Positions 36,479 through 45,297 of a stretch of DNA of 64,000 nt are shown one piece after another. Source of the stretch: an uncultured Porphyromonadaceae bacterium. GTDB lineage: Bacteria > Bacteroidota > Bacteroidia > Bacteroidales > Muribaculaceae. Each line of letters opens with the position of its first letter. The stretch's first letter is position 1. The notes beneath the pieces are model-generated. The model saw nothing but the letters and a program-made list of their open reading frames with translations. It made no database searches and had not been told where the DNA came from. Both the position numbers and the translations under genes were made by a program. The DNA lies in assembly GCA_902495075.1 (NCBI GenBank), contig CABUVO010000019.1, positions 18,858 through 82,857 of the forward strand. Reading direction: 5' to 3'.

Positions 36479-37825
36479 ATGGAGAAATTAGTTGTGCTCG
36501 GCGGAGGAGAGAGCGGCGTTGGCGCTGCCATCCTCGGCAAGGAGAAAGGGATGAAGGTGTTCCTCAGCGACATGGGCACTCTTAAAGATGAATACCGCGA
36601 AACACTGGTTCGTGAAAATATAGAATTCGAGGAGGGGAAACACACTGAAGAGAAAATCCTCGATGCTGACATTGTGGTCAAAAGTCCGGGAATACCCCCT
36701 TACGCTCCTATGGTGAAGAAAATCACGGATAAAGGGATACCCGTCCTGTCGGAGATTGAGTTCGCAGGAAGATACACAGACGCTAAAATGGTATGCATCA
36801 CCGGCTCTAACGGCAAAACCACCACTACCCTCCTCACTTACCATATCCTCCGCAAGGCTGGTCTCAATGTCGGTCTTGCCGGCAATGTAGGAAAGAGCCT
36901 CGCGCTGCAGGTAGCACGCGATCCTCATGATGTCTATGTCATCGAGCTGTCAAGTTTCCAGCTCGAGAATATGTATGACTTCAAGGCAAACATCGCCGTG
37001 ATAATGAATATCACTCCCGATCATCTCGACCGTTATGACCACAAGATGGAGAATTATGTGAAAGCCAAGTTCCGTATTCTACAGAACCAGGGTCACGACG
37101 ACTATTTCATCTATTGGCAGGATGATCCCATCGTAAAAGAACAGATCCGCCAGATTCAAATAGAAGCGATGCAGCTTCCTTTCAGTGAATTCAAGGAAGA
37201 GGGAAGCCACGCTTTTGTGGAAGATGGAATCGTGAAGTTCTCCACACCTGGTGAAGTATGGGAAATACCCCGCGACAAACTCTCGCTCACCGGACTGCAT
37301 AATCTCTATAATTCAATGGCGGCAGGACTCTCTGCCTCTCTTCTGGATATTAAAAAAGATGAGATACGCTCTGCTCTCGAAGATTTCGAGGCTGTGGAAC
37401 ATCGTCTTGAATATGTGGCAACCGTTGCCGGTGTCAGATATATAAATGACTCCAAAGCCACAAATGTCAATTCCACATGGTATGCACTCGAAAGCATGAC
37501 TACTCCAACAGTTCTCATCCTTGGAGGCAAAGACAAGGGAAATGACTACACTGAGATTGAAGATCTGGTGAAAGAGAAAGTCAAAGCAATCGTATGCATG
37601 GGAAAAGATAATCAAAAGCTTCTTGATTTCTTCACAGGGAAGGTGCCCGTCATTATCGACACCCACTCAATTGGGGATGCGGTAAAAGCTTGCGCAGAAT
37701 GCGCTTCAGAAGGAGACACCGTGCTTCTCTCCCCCTGCTGCGCCAGCTTCGACCTCTTCTCAAGTTATGAAGATCGAGGCAGTCAGTTCAAAGCCTGTGT
37801 CAAATCACTCTCCGACAAAAAATAG
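36479..37825 (+). CDS. murD: UDP-MurNAc-L-alanine:D-glutamate ligase
   Basis: Adds D-glutamate to UDP-MurNAc-L-Ala. 448 residues: N-terminal Rossmann-like domain (LVVLGGGESGVGAAILGK), ATP loop ITGSNGKTTTT (about 105-115), NITPDHLDRYD, and the C-terminal ligase domain with NDSKATNVNS and ILGGKDKGNDY. Reading is continuous with mraY and ftsW, so co-transcription and translational coupling are very likely. Confidence 0.95.
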   Translation: MEKLVVLGGGESGVGAAILGKEKGMKVFLSDMGTLKDEYRETLVRENIEFEEGKHTEEKILDADIVVKSPGIPPYAPMVKKITDKGIPVLSEIEFAGRYTDAKMVCITGSNGKTTTTLLTYHILRKAGLNVGLAGNVGKSLALQVARDPHDVYVIELSSFQLENMYDFKANIAVIMNITPDHLDRYDHKMENYVKAKFRILQNQGHDDYFIYWQDDPIVKEQIRQIQIEAMQLPFSEFKEEGSHAFVEDGIVKFSTPGEVWEIPRDKLSLTGLHNLYNSMAAGLSASLLDIKKDEIRSALEDFEAVEHRLEYVATVAGVRYINDSKATNVNSTWYALESMTTPTVLILGGKDKGNDYTEIEDLVKEKVKAIVCMGKDNQKLLDFFTGKVPVIIDTHSIGDAVKACAECASEGDTVLLSPCCASFDLFSSYEDRGSQFKACVKSLSDKK

Positions 37826-37828
37826 AAT

Positions 37829-39208
37829 ATGCCAAATCAAGATACTATACCCGGTCTCGAAATTCGAGAGACAATAGACGGACAAACAGCCACCGCTCGT
37901 GTTGCGGCAAAGCGTAATGCAGCAAAAGCGGAGGTGAAACGTTCTCGCCCCGATCCATATATCTGGGGCATATACATCATGTTCCTCCTCATTAGTGTAG
38001 TGGAACTATTCAGCGCGTCAAGCACCGAGGTTTCATCCTCAAATGTTTACAGTCCCCTTATCCGTCACGGCATTTTCCTGGCTCTCGGTCTCGGCATAGT
38101 GATGTGGCTCCAAAACACCCACTATATACTGATGCGTCGTTTCGCCTGGATATTCGCTATCTTATCGCTCGGATTATTAGTGCTCTCGACTGTCGCGGGT
38201 GTAGAGATCAATGGTGCCCAACGTGCCATCCGTATAGCAGGCATGACGATCCAGCCGGCAGAGGTAGTAAAACTTTCTGTTGTGCTTCTTCTTGCCTCGG
38301 TGCTTTCGAAGAATCAGACACCCGGCGGAGTAACAAACCGAGGCATCATCACTGCAGCGATTGTGGTAGTGGTCTTTGCCATATTCCTATATAAGGATGG
38401 TCTGACAAACACCATTCTGCTGATGGGCGTCAGCATAAGCATGTTTTTAATCGGGGGTATACAATGGTCAAAATTCTGGATGATCTTGGGCATATATGGG
38501 TTATGCGCCGGATCACTTCTGATGATCAAAAAAGTCAATAAGAATGTAACCTCCGATGATTTTGACAATGTCAAGATTGAGGCTACCGCCGGAAGTGCGA
38601 CAACTTCTTCCTCAAGCATAGACAGAAGAGGAGGCACTCGAAACAATCGAATTGTCAGATGGCTGGAGGGTGTTCATCCCAACGACCCTATCGATGATAT
38701 GAACCGTCAGGTCATATATTCCAAATTCGCCCAAGCAAATGGAGGATTATTAGGTCAAGGACCTGGCAATTCAAGAGAAAGTGCGCGTCTTCCGCTTGCA
38801 TTCTCCGATTACATATATTCCATTATTGTCGAAGATACCGGATTCGCAGGGGGATCGCTCCTTTTGCTTCTGTTCCTTCTCCTTGTGGCGAGAGCAGGGC
38901 GAATAGCCTATAAATGTTCGCGTGCCTTCCCTGCTTTCCTGATTATGGGATGCGCGGTCATGATCGTGTTCCAGGCTCTCGTCCATATGGCGATTGTAAC
39001 GGGCATATTCCCCGTGTCAGGGCAGCCGCTGCCATTCATCTCCAAAGGCGGAACATCCGTGCTTGTGATGTCGGCGGCAATTGGAATGATGCTCTCGGTC
39101 AGCAGATTTGCCGTCACGTCTGGCGACAAAAACGAGATAAAGGCTGAAATCAAAGAGCTTCCCGAAGACATGCAGGCAGCAAACTATAGCGACTACCAGA
39201 ATAAGTAA
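37829..39208 (+). CDS. ftsW: Lipid II-polymerising SEDS protein FtsW
   Basis: Septal glycosyltransferase of the SEDS family, partner of FtsI. 459 residues with a cytoplasmic N terminus of about 45 residues and about ten membrane segments. The large extracytoplasmic loop after the middle segments holds the HPNDPIDDMNRQV block, and GQGPGNSRESARLPLAFSDYIYSIIVEDTG is the SEDS signature. The final segments have PLPFISKGGTSVL. The gene sits between murD and murG as in other Bacteroidetes. Confidence 0.94.
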   Translation: MPNQDTIPGLEIRETIDGQTATARVAAKRNAAKAEVKRSRPDPYIWGIYIMFLLISVVELFSASSTEVSSSNVYSPLIRHGIFLALGLGIVMWLQNTHYILMRRFAWIFAILSLGLLVLSTVAGVEINGAQRAIRIAGMTIQPAEVVKLSVVLLLASVLSKNQTPGGVTNRGIITAAIVVVVFAIFLYKDGLTNTILLMGVSISMFLIGGIQWSKFWMILGIYGLCAGSLLMIKKVNKNVTSDDFDNVKIEATAGSATTSSSSIDRRGGTRNNRIVRWLEGVHPNDPIDDMNRQVIYSKFAQANGGLLGQGPGNSRESARLPLAFSDYIYSIIVEDTGFAGGSLLLLLFLLLVARAGRIAYKCSRAFPAFLIMGCAVMIVFQALVHMAIVTGIFPVSGQPLPFISKGGTSVLVMSAAIGMMLSVSRFAVTSGDKNEIKAEIKELPEDMQAANYSDYQNK

Positions 39209-39216
39209 GTAACAAG

Positions 39217-40305
39217 ATGAAGAAGAAAATACTCATAAGCGGTGGAGGAACCGGGGGACATATCTTCCCTGCCCTGTCTATCGCCAACGCCATAAAGCGA
39301 CGCATCGACGCTGACATATTGTTTGTTGGAGCCGACAACAGAATGGAGATGGAGAAAGTGCCCGCTGCCGGCTACGAAATCATCGGGCTTCCCGTTGCCG
39401 GATTCGACCGCAAGAACATGCTGAAGAATTTCAGCGTGCTCTTCAAGCTTTTCAAAAGCGTGAGAATGGCGCGAAAAATTGTGAAGGATTTCAAACCTGA
39501 CATAGCAATTGGTGTTGGTGGCTATGCTTCAGGGCCTACGCTCAAGGCTGCACAGCGCGCGAAAGTGCCGACACTTGTGCAGGAACAAAACTCCTACGCA
39601 GGTGTCACAAATAAGCTTCTTGCCGCCAATGCCGACTGTATATGTGTGGCGTATGAAGGAATGGAAGCCTTTTTCCCGAAAGAAAAAATCATACTTACCG
39701 GCAACCCGGTGCGTAAGGATCTCACAGAGCACACTCTCGACCGGGCAAAAGCCCGTGCAAGTTTCGGGCTGAATCCTGAGAAAACCACTGTCCTCGTGGT
39801 TGGAGGCAGTCTCGGTGCGCGAACTCTTAATGAAAGCCTTGAGACAGGTCTGCGCAAACTTCTTGATGCTGGTCTACAGGTAATATGGCAGACAGGCAAA
39901 TATTTCGGCACTCGCGGGCAGCAGGCTGCCAAAGGTCTTCAAGGTGCCGTTGTCACTGAATTTATCACAGATATGGGAGCTGCCTATGGGGCTGCTGATC
40001 TGGTTGTGTCGCGTGCCGGTGCCGGATCTATCAGCGAATTGCAGATACTCGGCAAGCCATGCGTACTTGTCCCCTCACCCAACGTGGCGGAAGACCATCA
40101 GACAAAAAATGCGCTTGCTCTTGTGCATAAAAACGCTGCCGTAATGGTGACCGATGTTGAAGCGCGTGAAAAGCTTGTAAACACAATGCTTGAGCTCGCC
40201 GGTAATAAGGAAAAATTAAAATCAATGAGTGATAATATCTCCTCTATGGCTCTTCGCGACAGCGATGAGCATATCGTTGATGAAATTATAAAATTGATCG
40301 GATGA
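39217..40305 (+). CDS. murG: UDP-GlcNAc:lipid I N-acetylglucosaminyltransferase
   Basis: Converts lipid I to lipid II on the inner face of the membrane. 362 residues, GT28 fold: N-terminal GGGTGGHIFPALSIA (about 8-22), GVGGYASGPTL, the acceptor-side EQNSYAGVTNK, and the donor-side GGSLGARTLNE and SRAGAGSISELQ motifs. The gene overlaps murC by 4 nt, as expected in this operon. Confidence 0.95.
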   Translation: MKKKILISGGGTGGHIFPALSIANAIKRRIDADILFVGADNRMEMEKVPAAGYEIIGLPVAGFDRKNMLKNFSVLFKLFKSVRMARKIVKDFKPDIAIGVGGYASGPTLKAAQRAKVPTLVQEQNSYAGVTNKLLAANADCICVAYEGMEAFFPKEKIILTGNPVRKDLTEHTLDRAKARASFGLNPEKTTVLVVGGSLGARTLNESLETGLRKLLDAGLQVIWQTGKYFGTRGQQAAKGLQGAVVTEFITDMGAAYGAADLVVSRAGAGSISELQILGKPCVLVPSPNVAEDHQTKNALALVHKNAAVMVTDVEAREKLVNTMLELAGNKEKLKSMSDNISSMALRDSDEHIVDEIIKLIG

Positions 40306-41678
40306 AAAACCTCTATTTTGTCGGTGCCGGAGGCATAGGCATGGCAAATCTTGTAAGATATTATCTGCGCCACGGCTATCCGGTAGCTGGATATGACCGC
40401 ACTCCGTCTCTTCTCACGAATGCCCTTGAAAACGAAGGCGCAATATTGACTTTTAACGATTCAGAAGATGAGATTCCTGCTGATTTCAGGAGTCCTGAGG
40501 AAACATTAGTGGTTTACACTCCGGCTGTGCCTGAATCAAATAAGATCCTCTCATTTTTCCGCAACAATGGCTTCGAGGTGATAAAACGTGCTGCCTTGCT
40601 CGGCAGGATCACACGAGACACAGACGCCATCTGCGTGGCCGGTTCACACGGGAAGACCACTACATCCTCGATGATTGCAAATATCCTGCGTGATTCTGAA
40701 AAAGGCTGCACTGCCTTCCTCGGCGGAATCCTGAGAAACACAGGCAGCAATCTCGTGCTCAACGAAAAATCCCCTTTCTCAGTAATTGAGGCGGATGAAT
40801 ACGACCGCTCTTTCCATCATCTTCACCCGTATATAGCGGTTGTCACCTCCACTGACCCTGACCACCTTGACATATATGGAGATGAAGAGCATTACCTTGA
40901 AGCATTCTCAATCTTCACTTCTCTTATTCGCCCTGAAGGAACGCTCATAACTCACGTCGGGTTAAAATATCATCCCGATGTCAAGGAAGGAGTAACCGTC
41001 CAGACATACAGCGGTGGCGCTGATGGCGACTGGCATGCCGAAGATATATTATTTGGAGACGGACGCCTTTCATTCACTCTCGTTGGTCCTGACAATCTGA
41101 GGATCGAGGATATCCGTATTGGTGTTCCCGTAGAAATAAACATAGACAATGCCGTGGCGGCAGCAGCCGCAGCCATAACGGCAGGAGCTTCGGAGGAAGA
41201 CGTGAAGCGCGGAATAGCAACATTCATGGGAGCAAAACGCCGCTTCGAAATATGGCTCGATGGATCTGCTCATCCGGGCGCACCGGTTCTTATCGATGAC
41301 TATGCACACAGTCCAAATGAGGTCAAAAACTCGATTCGTTCTGTCAAAAAGCTATACCCGGAAAGAAAACTTGCAGTAATATTCCAGCCACATCTTTACA
41401 CGCGCACCCGCGATTTCGCACCGGAATTTGCCGCCGCCCTCTCGGAAGCTGACACCGTCATCATGCCCGAAATTTATCCCGCAAGGGAATTGCCAATACC
41501 CGGAATAACAACAGACATCATTCTCAAAGATGTAAAATCATCTGAAAAAACATATTGCGAGCGAAAAGATTTGTTGAATCTGATAAAAAATAGTAACTTT
41601 GAAATCTTGATGACACTGGGAGCCGCCGATATTGATCGGATGCTTCCGGAGATTCGTGATATATTATCGTTAAGATAG
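40302..41678 (+). CDS. murC: UDP-MurNAc:L-alanine ligase
   Basis: Adds the first amino acid to UDP-MurNAc. 458 residues: GAGGIGMANLVRYYLRHG (nucleotide domain), ATP loop VAGSHGKTTTSSM (about 111-123), and STDPDHLDIYGD; the C-terminal domain has DDYAHSPNEVK and FQPHLYTRTRDF. It starts inside the murG stop codon. Order murG-murC-ftsQ is the common one. Confidence 0.95.
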   Translation: MKNLYFVGAGGIGMANLVRYYLRHGYPVAGYDRTPSLLTNALENEGAILTFNDSEDEIPADFRSPEETLVVYTPAVPESNKILSFFRNNGFEVIKRAALLGRITRDTDAICVAGSHGKTTTSSMIANILRDSEKGCTAFLGGILRNTGSNLVLNEKSPFSVIEADEYDRSFHHLHPYIAVVTSTDPDHLDIYGDEEHYLEAFSIFTSLIRPEGTLITHVGLKYHPDVKEGVTVQTYSGGADGDWHAEDILFGDGRLSFTLVGPDNLRIEDIRIGVPVEINIDNAVAAAAAAITAGASEEDVKRGIATFMGAKRRFEIWLDGSAHPGAPVLIDDYAHSPNEVKNSIRSVKKLYPERKLAVIFQPHLYTRTRDFAPEFAAALSEADTVIMPEIYPARELPIPGITTDIILKDVKSSEKTYCERKDLLNLIKNSNFEILMTLGAADIDRMLPEIRDILSLR

Positions 41679-41693
41679 CCACAAAATATAGAT

Positions 41694-42530
41694 ATGAGGA
41701 ATACCATCTTGAAATGGCTGTTGCTGATCCTATTAATGGGATACACCACCTGGATAACCGTATGGGCTAATCAGGAGGCGGATCGTCACAAATGCACAGG
41801 AGTCATTATCAAGGTGTTGGGCACAGACAATCCAAAAATCCTTGAACGCACAAAAAGCGGTATCGAAACAGAGCTTTCAAGATATCCCGAACAGATCAAG
41901 GGCACGCCCGTCCATAATCTGGATACCCGCAAGATTGAGAAGTATCTATCTTCGATATCAAATTTTGAAAGGGTTGATTGCATGATCAACTCCGACAATC
42001 ATCTCCTCGTTGAAGCAAGACCTCTTGAGCCGGTGATGCGCGTGTTCGATGCCGGAAAATCATATTACATCAACCGCGAAGGAAAAAGAATCGAAGCAAA
42101 AGCCGAATTTTTCACCGATGTGCCGGTTGTATGCGGCAGCTTCAACAAGAAGTTTACGGCTAAGAAGGTTCTTCCTCTTGTGAGATATCTCAACTCTGAT
42201 CCAAAACTCGCCAACATCGTAAGTATGATCGTGGCGCGTGACGAAAGGAACTTGATTCTTGTGCCCCGCATTAAAGGTCATGTGATAAACTTTGGCGACA
42301 CTACAAGGATGCAGGAGAAAAGCAGGAATCTTTTCCTTTTCTACCGAAAGGTCATGCCGCATAAGGGATGGATGGAATATGACACGATTTCTGTCAAATT
42401 CCGCAACCAGATAGTGGCAACCAGAAGAGACAAAACAATACAACAGCATAGCGAAGACTATACCGAAGAAATTGATCTGGAAGAACATACCCTTCCTGAC
42501 ATCTCCGGAGAGCAGACTTCAACTGAATAA
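41694..42530 (+). CDS. ftsQ: Cell-division protein FtsQ
   Basis: Bitopic divisome protein that recruits the FtsBL-FtsWI complex. 278 residues: a short cytoplasmic tail, one membrane segment (LKWLLLILLMGYTTWITVWA, about 5-24), then a periplasmic POTRA-like and beta domain. Sequence conservation is low in this family, so the call relies on topology and position between murC and ftsA. Confidence 0.85.
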   Translation: MRNTILKWLLLILLMGYTTWITVWANQEADRHKCTGVIIKVLGTDNPKILERTKSGIETELSRYPEQIKGTPVHNLDTRKIEKYLSSISNFERVDCMINSDNHLLVEARPLEPVMRVFDAGKSYYINREGKRIEAKAEFFTDVPVVCGSFNKKFTAKKVLPLVRYLNSDPKLANIVSMIVARDERNLILVPRIKGHVINFGDTTRMQEKSRNLFLFYRKVMPHKGWMEYDTISVKFRNQIVATRRDKTIQQHSEDYTEEIDLEEHTLPDISGEQTSTE

Positions 42531-42542
42531 TAATTATTGGTA

Positions 42543-43856
42543 ATGGCGGAAGATAGATATGTCGCTGCAATTGAGATAAGCAGCTCCAAGATAGTAGCGG
42601 TCGTAGGCAAGATGCATGCCGGTGGTCAGCTTGATATTATAGCCTCCGAGCAGGAGAAGGGGGTGGAAAGCGTGCGCTATGGCGTGATACGCAACCTTGA
42701 GGAAGCCTCCAACCGCATATTAAGAATTCTCAATAAACTCGAACGTAAGCCAGCGGTAGCTCCCAGAAAAATAACAGGGCTGTTCGTGGGACTATCCGGG
42801 CTTTCTCTGCACTCCATTCAGACCCGGGTATCTATCAATCTGCCCGATGATACGGAAATAACCGATGAAATCATCCAACGTCTGCAAAAACAGGCAAGCC
42901 ATACCGCCATCGATTCATCCCTGGAAACGATTGATGCCGTGCCACGTATTTTCACGGTAGGAAGGACCGAAACAATTACTCCAAAAGGCGTAGTTGGCAA
43001 CAACATCAGTGCAAACTATGATCTCATTGTGTGTCGTCCGGAAATCAAAAACAACCTTATCCGCACTGTTGAGGATAAGGTAAAAATCCCAATCAAGGGG
43101 ATTGTTGTAACAGCGCTCGCTGCCGGTCAACTAATTCTCAGCGCTGAAGAGAAACGTTTAGGATGCATGCTCGTGGATATGGGTGCAGAGACAACTACTG
43201 TCTCAATTTATAAAAACGGGCATCTTGTATACTTCGCCACTCTTCCGCTTGGAGGAAGAAATATCACCCGCGATCTTACAACCCTTAACCTCCTCGAAGA
43301 ACGTGCTGAAGAAACAAAAATATCAAACGGAAGCGCAATTCCCCGCGAGACCAAGACAAACCTCAACTATAATGGTGTCCGCGATGCGGATGTTTCCAAT
43401 TATATTGTTGCCCGTTCGGAGGAGATTGTTGTCAATGTGCTCAAACAGATACAGTATGCCGAACTTAAAGACAGCGACCTCCCGGGAGGAATTATCGTAA
43501 TCGGGGGGGCATCAAAACTTAACGGCATGCTTGATCTGATAACCAATAAAAGCAGTCTCAATGTGCGCCGCGGTGTCCTTCCTCAATACATCCGTCTTGA
43601 GGACACAAAGATAAACTCCGCCGACATAATAGAAGTAGCAAGTGTCCTATACGCAGGAGCATCGGAAAACCAGGATGAGTGTCTCGAACGCCCTGAGCTG
43701 GAGAAAGTGCCGATTACCGGCGTTCAGGAGGAAGAACCGGAGCCGGAAATACCAGTAAAACCAACCGGAGGAGGTTTCAAATGGTGGGAAAAATTCAAAG
43801 ACAAGCTCTCAGGAACTTTTGGGAATACGGAAGATGATTCCGATGAACTTAATTAA
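42543..43856 (+). CDS. ftsA: Cell-division actin-like protein FtsA
   Basis: Tethers FtsZ filaments to the inner membrane. 437 residues from the ATG at 42543, an actin-fold ATPase with phosphate 1 motif YVAAIEISSSKIVAVVG, CMLVDMGAETTTVSIY (phosphate 2) and GGIIVIGGASKLNGM (adenosine motif). The C terminus (GGGFKWWEKFKDKLSGTF) is an amphipathic membrane-targeting helix. It directly precedes ftsZ. Confidence 0.95.
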   Translation: MAEDRYVAAIEISSSKIVAVVGKMHAGGQLDIIASEQEKGVESVRYGVIRNLEEASNRILRILNKLERKPAVAPRKITGLFVGLSGLSLHSIQTRVSINLPDDTEITDEIIQRLQKQASHTAIDSSLETIDAVPRIFTVGRTETITPKGVVGNNISANYDLIVCRPEIKNNLIRTVEDKVKIPIKGIVVTALAAGQLILSAEEKRLGCMLVDMGAETTTVSIYKNGHLVYFATLPLGGRNITRDLTTLNLLEERAEETKISNGSAIPRETKTNLNYNGVRDADVSNYIVARSEEIVVNVLKQIQYAELKDSDLPGGIIVIGGASKLNGMLDLITNKSSLNVRRGVLPQYIRLEDTKINSADIIEVASVLYAGASENQDECLERPELEKVPITGVQEEEPEPEIPVKPTGGGFKWWEKFKDKLSGTFGNTEDDSDELN

Positions 43857-43875
43857 CCCTTAGAATCTTACTCAA

Positions 43876-45279
43876 ATGGATATCGATACATATACTCCCG
43901 ATTTTCACGATCTTACTGATGAATCCGGTTTTGTAAAAGACACCAGTGACTCAATTATTAAAGTCATTGGCGTAGGAGGTGGCGGCAGCAACGCTGTCAA
44001 CTACATGTACGCGCAGAAAATCCCGCATGTGAATTTCGTGGTATGCAACACAGATGCCCAGCATCTTGAGAAATCACCTGTTCCCAATAAGCTCCTTATC
44101 GGAAAGGAAATCACCAACGGGCTTGGGGCTGGCAACGTTCCTGATGTTGGCAGGCAATGTGCTGAAGCTTCAGCCGACAAAATCAAGGAACTATTTGACA
44201 GCAAAACCGAAATGGTTTTTATTACAGCCGGAATGGGAGGTGGAACTGGTACCGGCGCTGCGCCTGTTGTGGCTCAGCTGGCAAAAGAAGCCGGAATGCT
44301 CACAATTGGCATTGTCACAGTGCCTTTCTTCTTTGAAGGTGAGAAAAAAATACTCAAAGCCATTGAGGGCGCTAAAGAAATGAAGAAACATGTTGACGCA
44401 CTTCTCGTTATAAATAATGAAAATCTTATCGATCTCTACAAGGATCTCGATTTCTTCAATGCTTTCGGAAAAGCCGACGACACTCTTGCAAATGCAGCCC
44501 GAAGCATCTCGGAAATCATTTCCGAACCTTGCTATATCAATGTCGATTTTCAAGATGTCAAAACGACACTGAAAGAAGCCGGCACTGCCATCATCTCAAC
44601 AGCAGAAGGGGAAGGTGAGCACAGAATATCAAAAGCGATTGATAAGGCACTCCATTCTCCGTTACTAAAAACTCACGATATATATTCCTCGAAACGCATT
44701 CTGCTCAAAGTTGTGTGCTGGAAAGATTCTCCCAATTCACTGAAGATGGAAGAGATGTCGGAAATAAATCAGTTCACGTCTCAACTTCCTCCAAACATTG
44801 ATGTGAAGTGGGGTATCGGTGACAATCCGGGAATGGGTGACAAGGTAAAAATTACAGTACTCGCATCCGGTTTCGATATGACCTTGAAAGAGTCAGATAC
44901 TGTATGTGTTAAACCGGTTACATCTGGAGGCGATAAAATGGGTCCCATAGTGCTTGTGTCTGACGAGGATCAACCCACGGGTGAGAAAGCACTTCAAGAC
45001 AAAATCAAGCAGATGGAGGTTCAGGAAACTATGGGCACCATCTATGGGCATGAAAAGATCAAGGAGAAAAACCGCGCATCTGATGAAACACGTTATGTTG
45101 TGCTCAAGCCGTCGCAGTTTGATGATCTCGATGTTATAGCCATGCTTGAGAATCACAAAGCTTTCAATCGTGCTCCCGGTTTTAAGGACGAAATTAACAA
45201 AATCGGACAGACTGAGCAGAAACCACACCTGACTGATCCGCGTGATTTGGATCGCGGAGCAGCTCCAATTACTTTCTAA
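43876..45279 (+). CDS. ftsZ: Cell-division tubulin-like GTPase FtsZ
   Basis: Polymerises into the Z ring. 467 residues: KVIGVGGGGSNAVNYM (29-44), the tubulin signature GGGTGTG (121-127), and the T7 loop region NVDFQDVKTTL. A linker and conserved C-terminal part follow, including a stretch near 370-420 rich in charged residues. It is the last gene of the dcw run; the methyltransferase gene begins 18 nt later without a visible terminator, so transcription may continue. Confidence 0.96.
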   Translation: MDIDTYTPDFHDLTDESGFVKDTSDSIIKVIGVGGGGSNAVNYMYAQKIPHVNFVVCNTDAQHLEKSPVPNKLLIGKEITNGLGAGNVPDVGRQCAEASADKIKELFDSKTEMVFITAGMGGGTGTGAAPVVAQLAKEAGMLTIGIVTVPFFFEGEKKILKAIEGAKEMKKHVDALLVINNENLIDLYKDLDFFNAFGKADDTLANAARSISEIISEPCYINVDFQDVKTTLKEAGTAIISTAEGEGEHRISKAIDKALHSPLLKTHDIYSSKRILLKVVCWKDSPNSLKMEEMSEINQFTSQLPPNIDVKWGIGDNPGMGDKVKITVLASGFDMTLKESDTVCVKPVTSGGDKMGPIVLVSDEDQPTGEKALQDKIKQMEVQETMGTIYGHEKIKEKNRASDETRYVVLKPSQFDDLDVIAMLENHKAFNRAPGFKDEINKIGQTEQKPHLTDPRDLDRGAAPITF

Positions 45280-45297
45280 AAACTTCTAAAAATATAT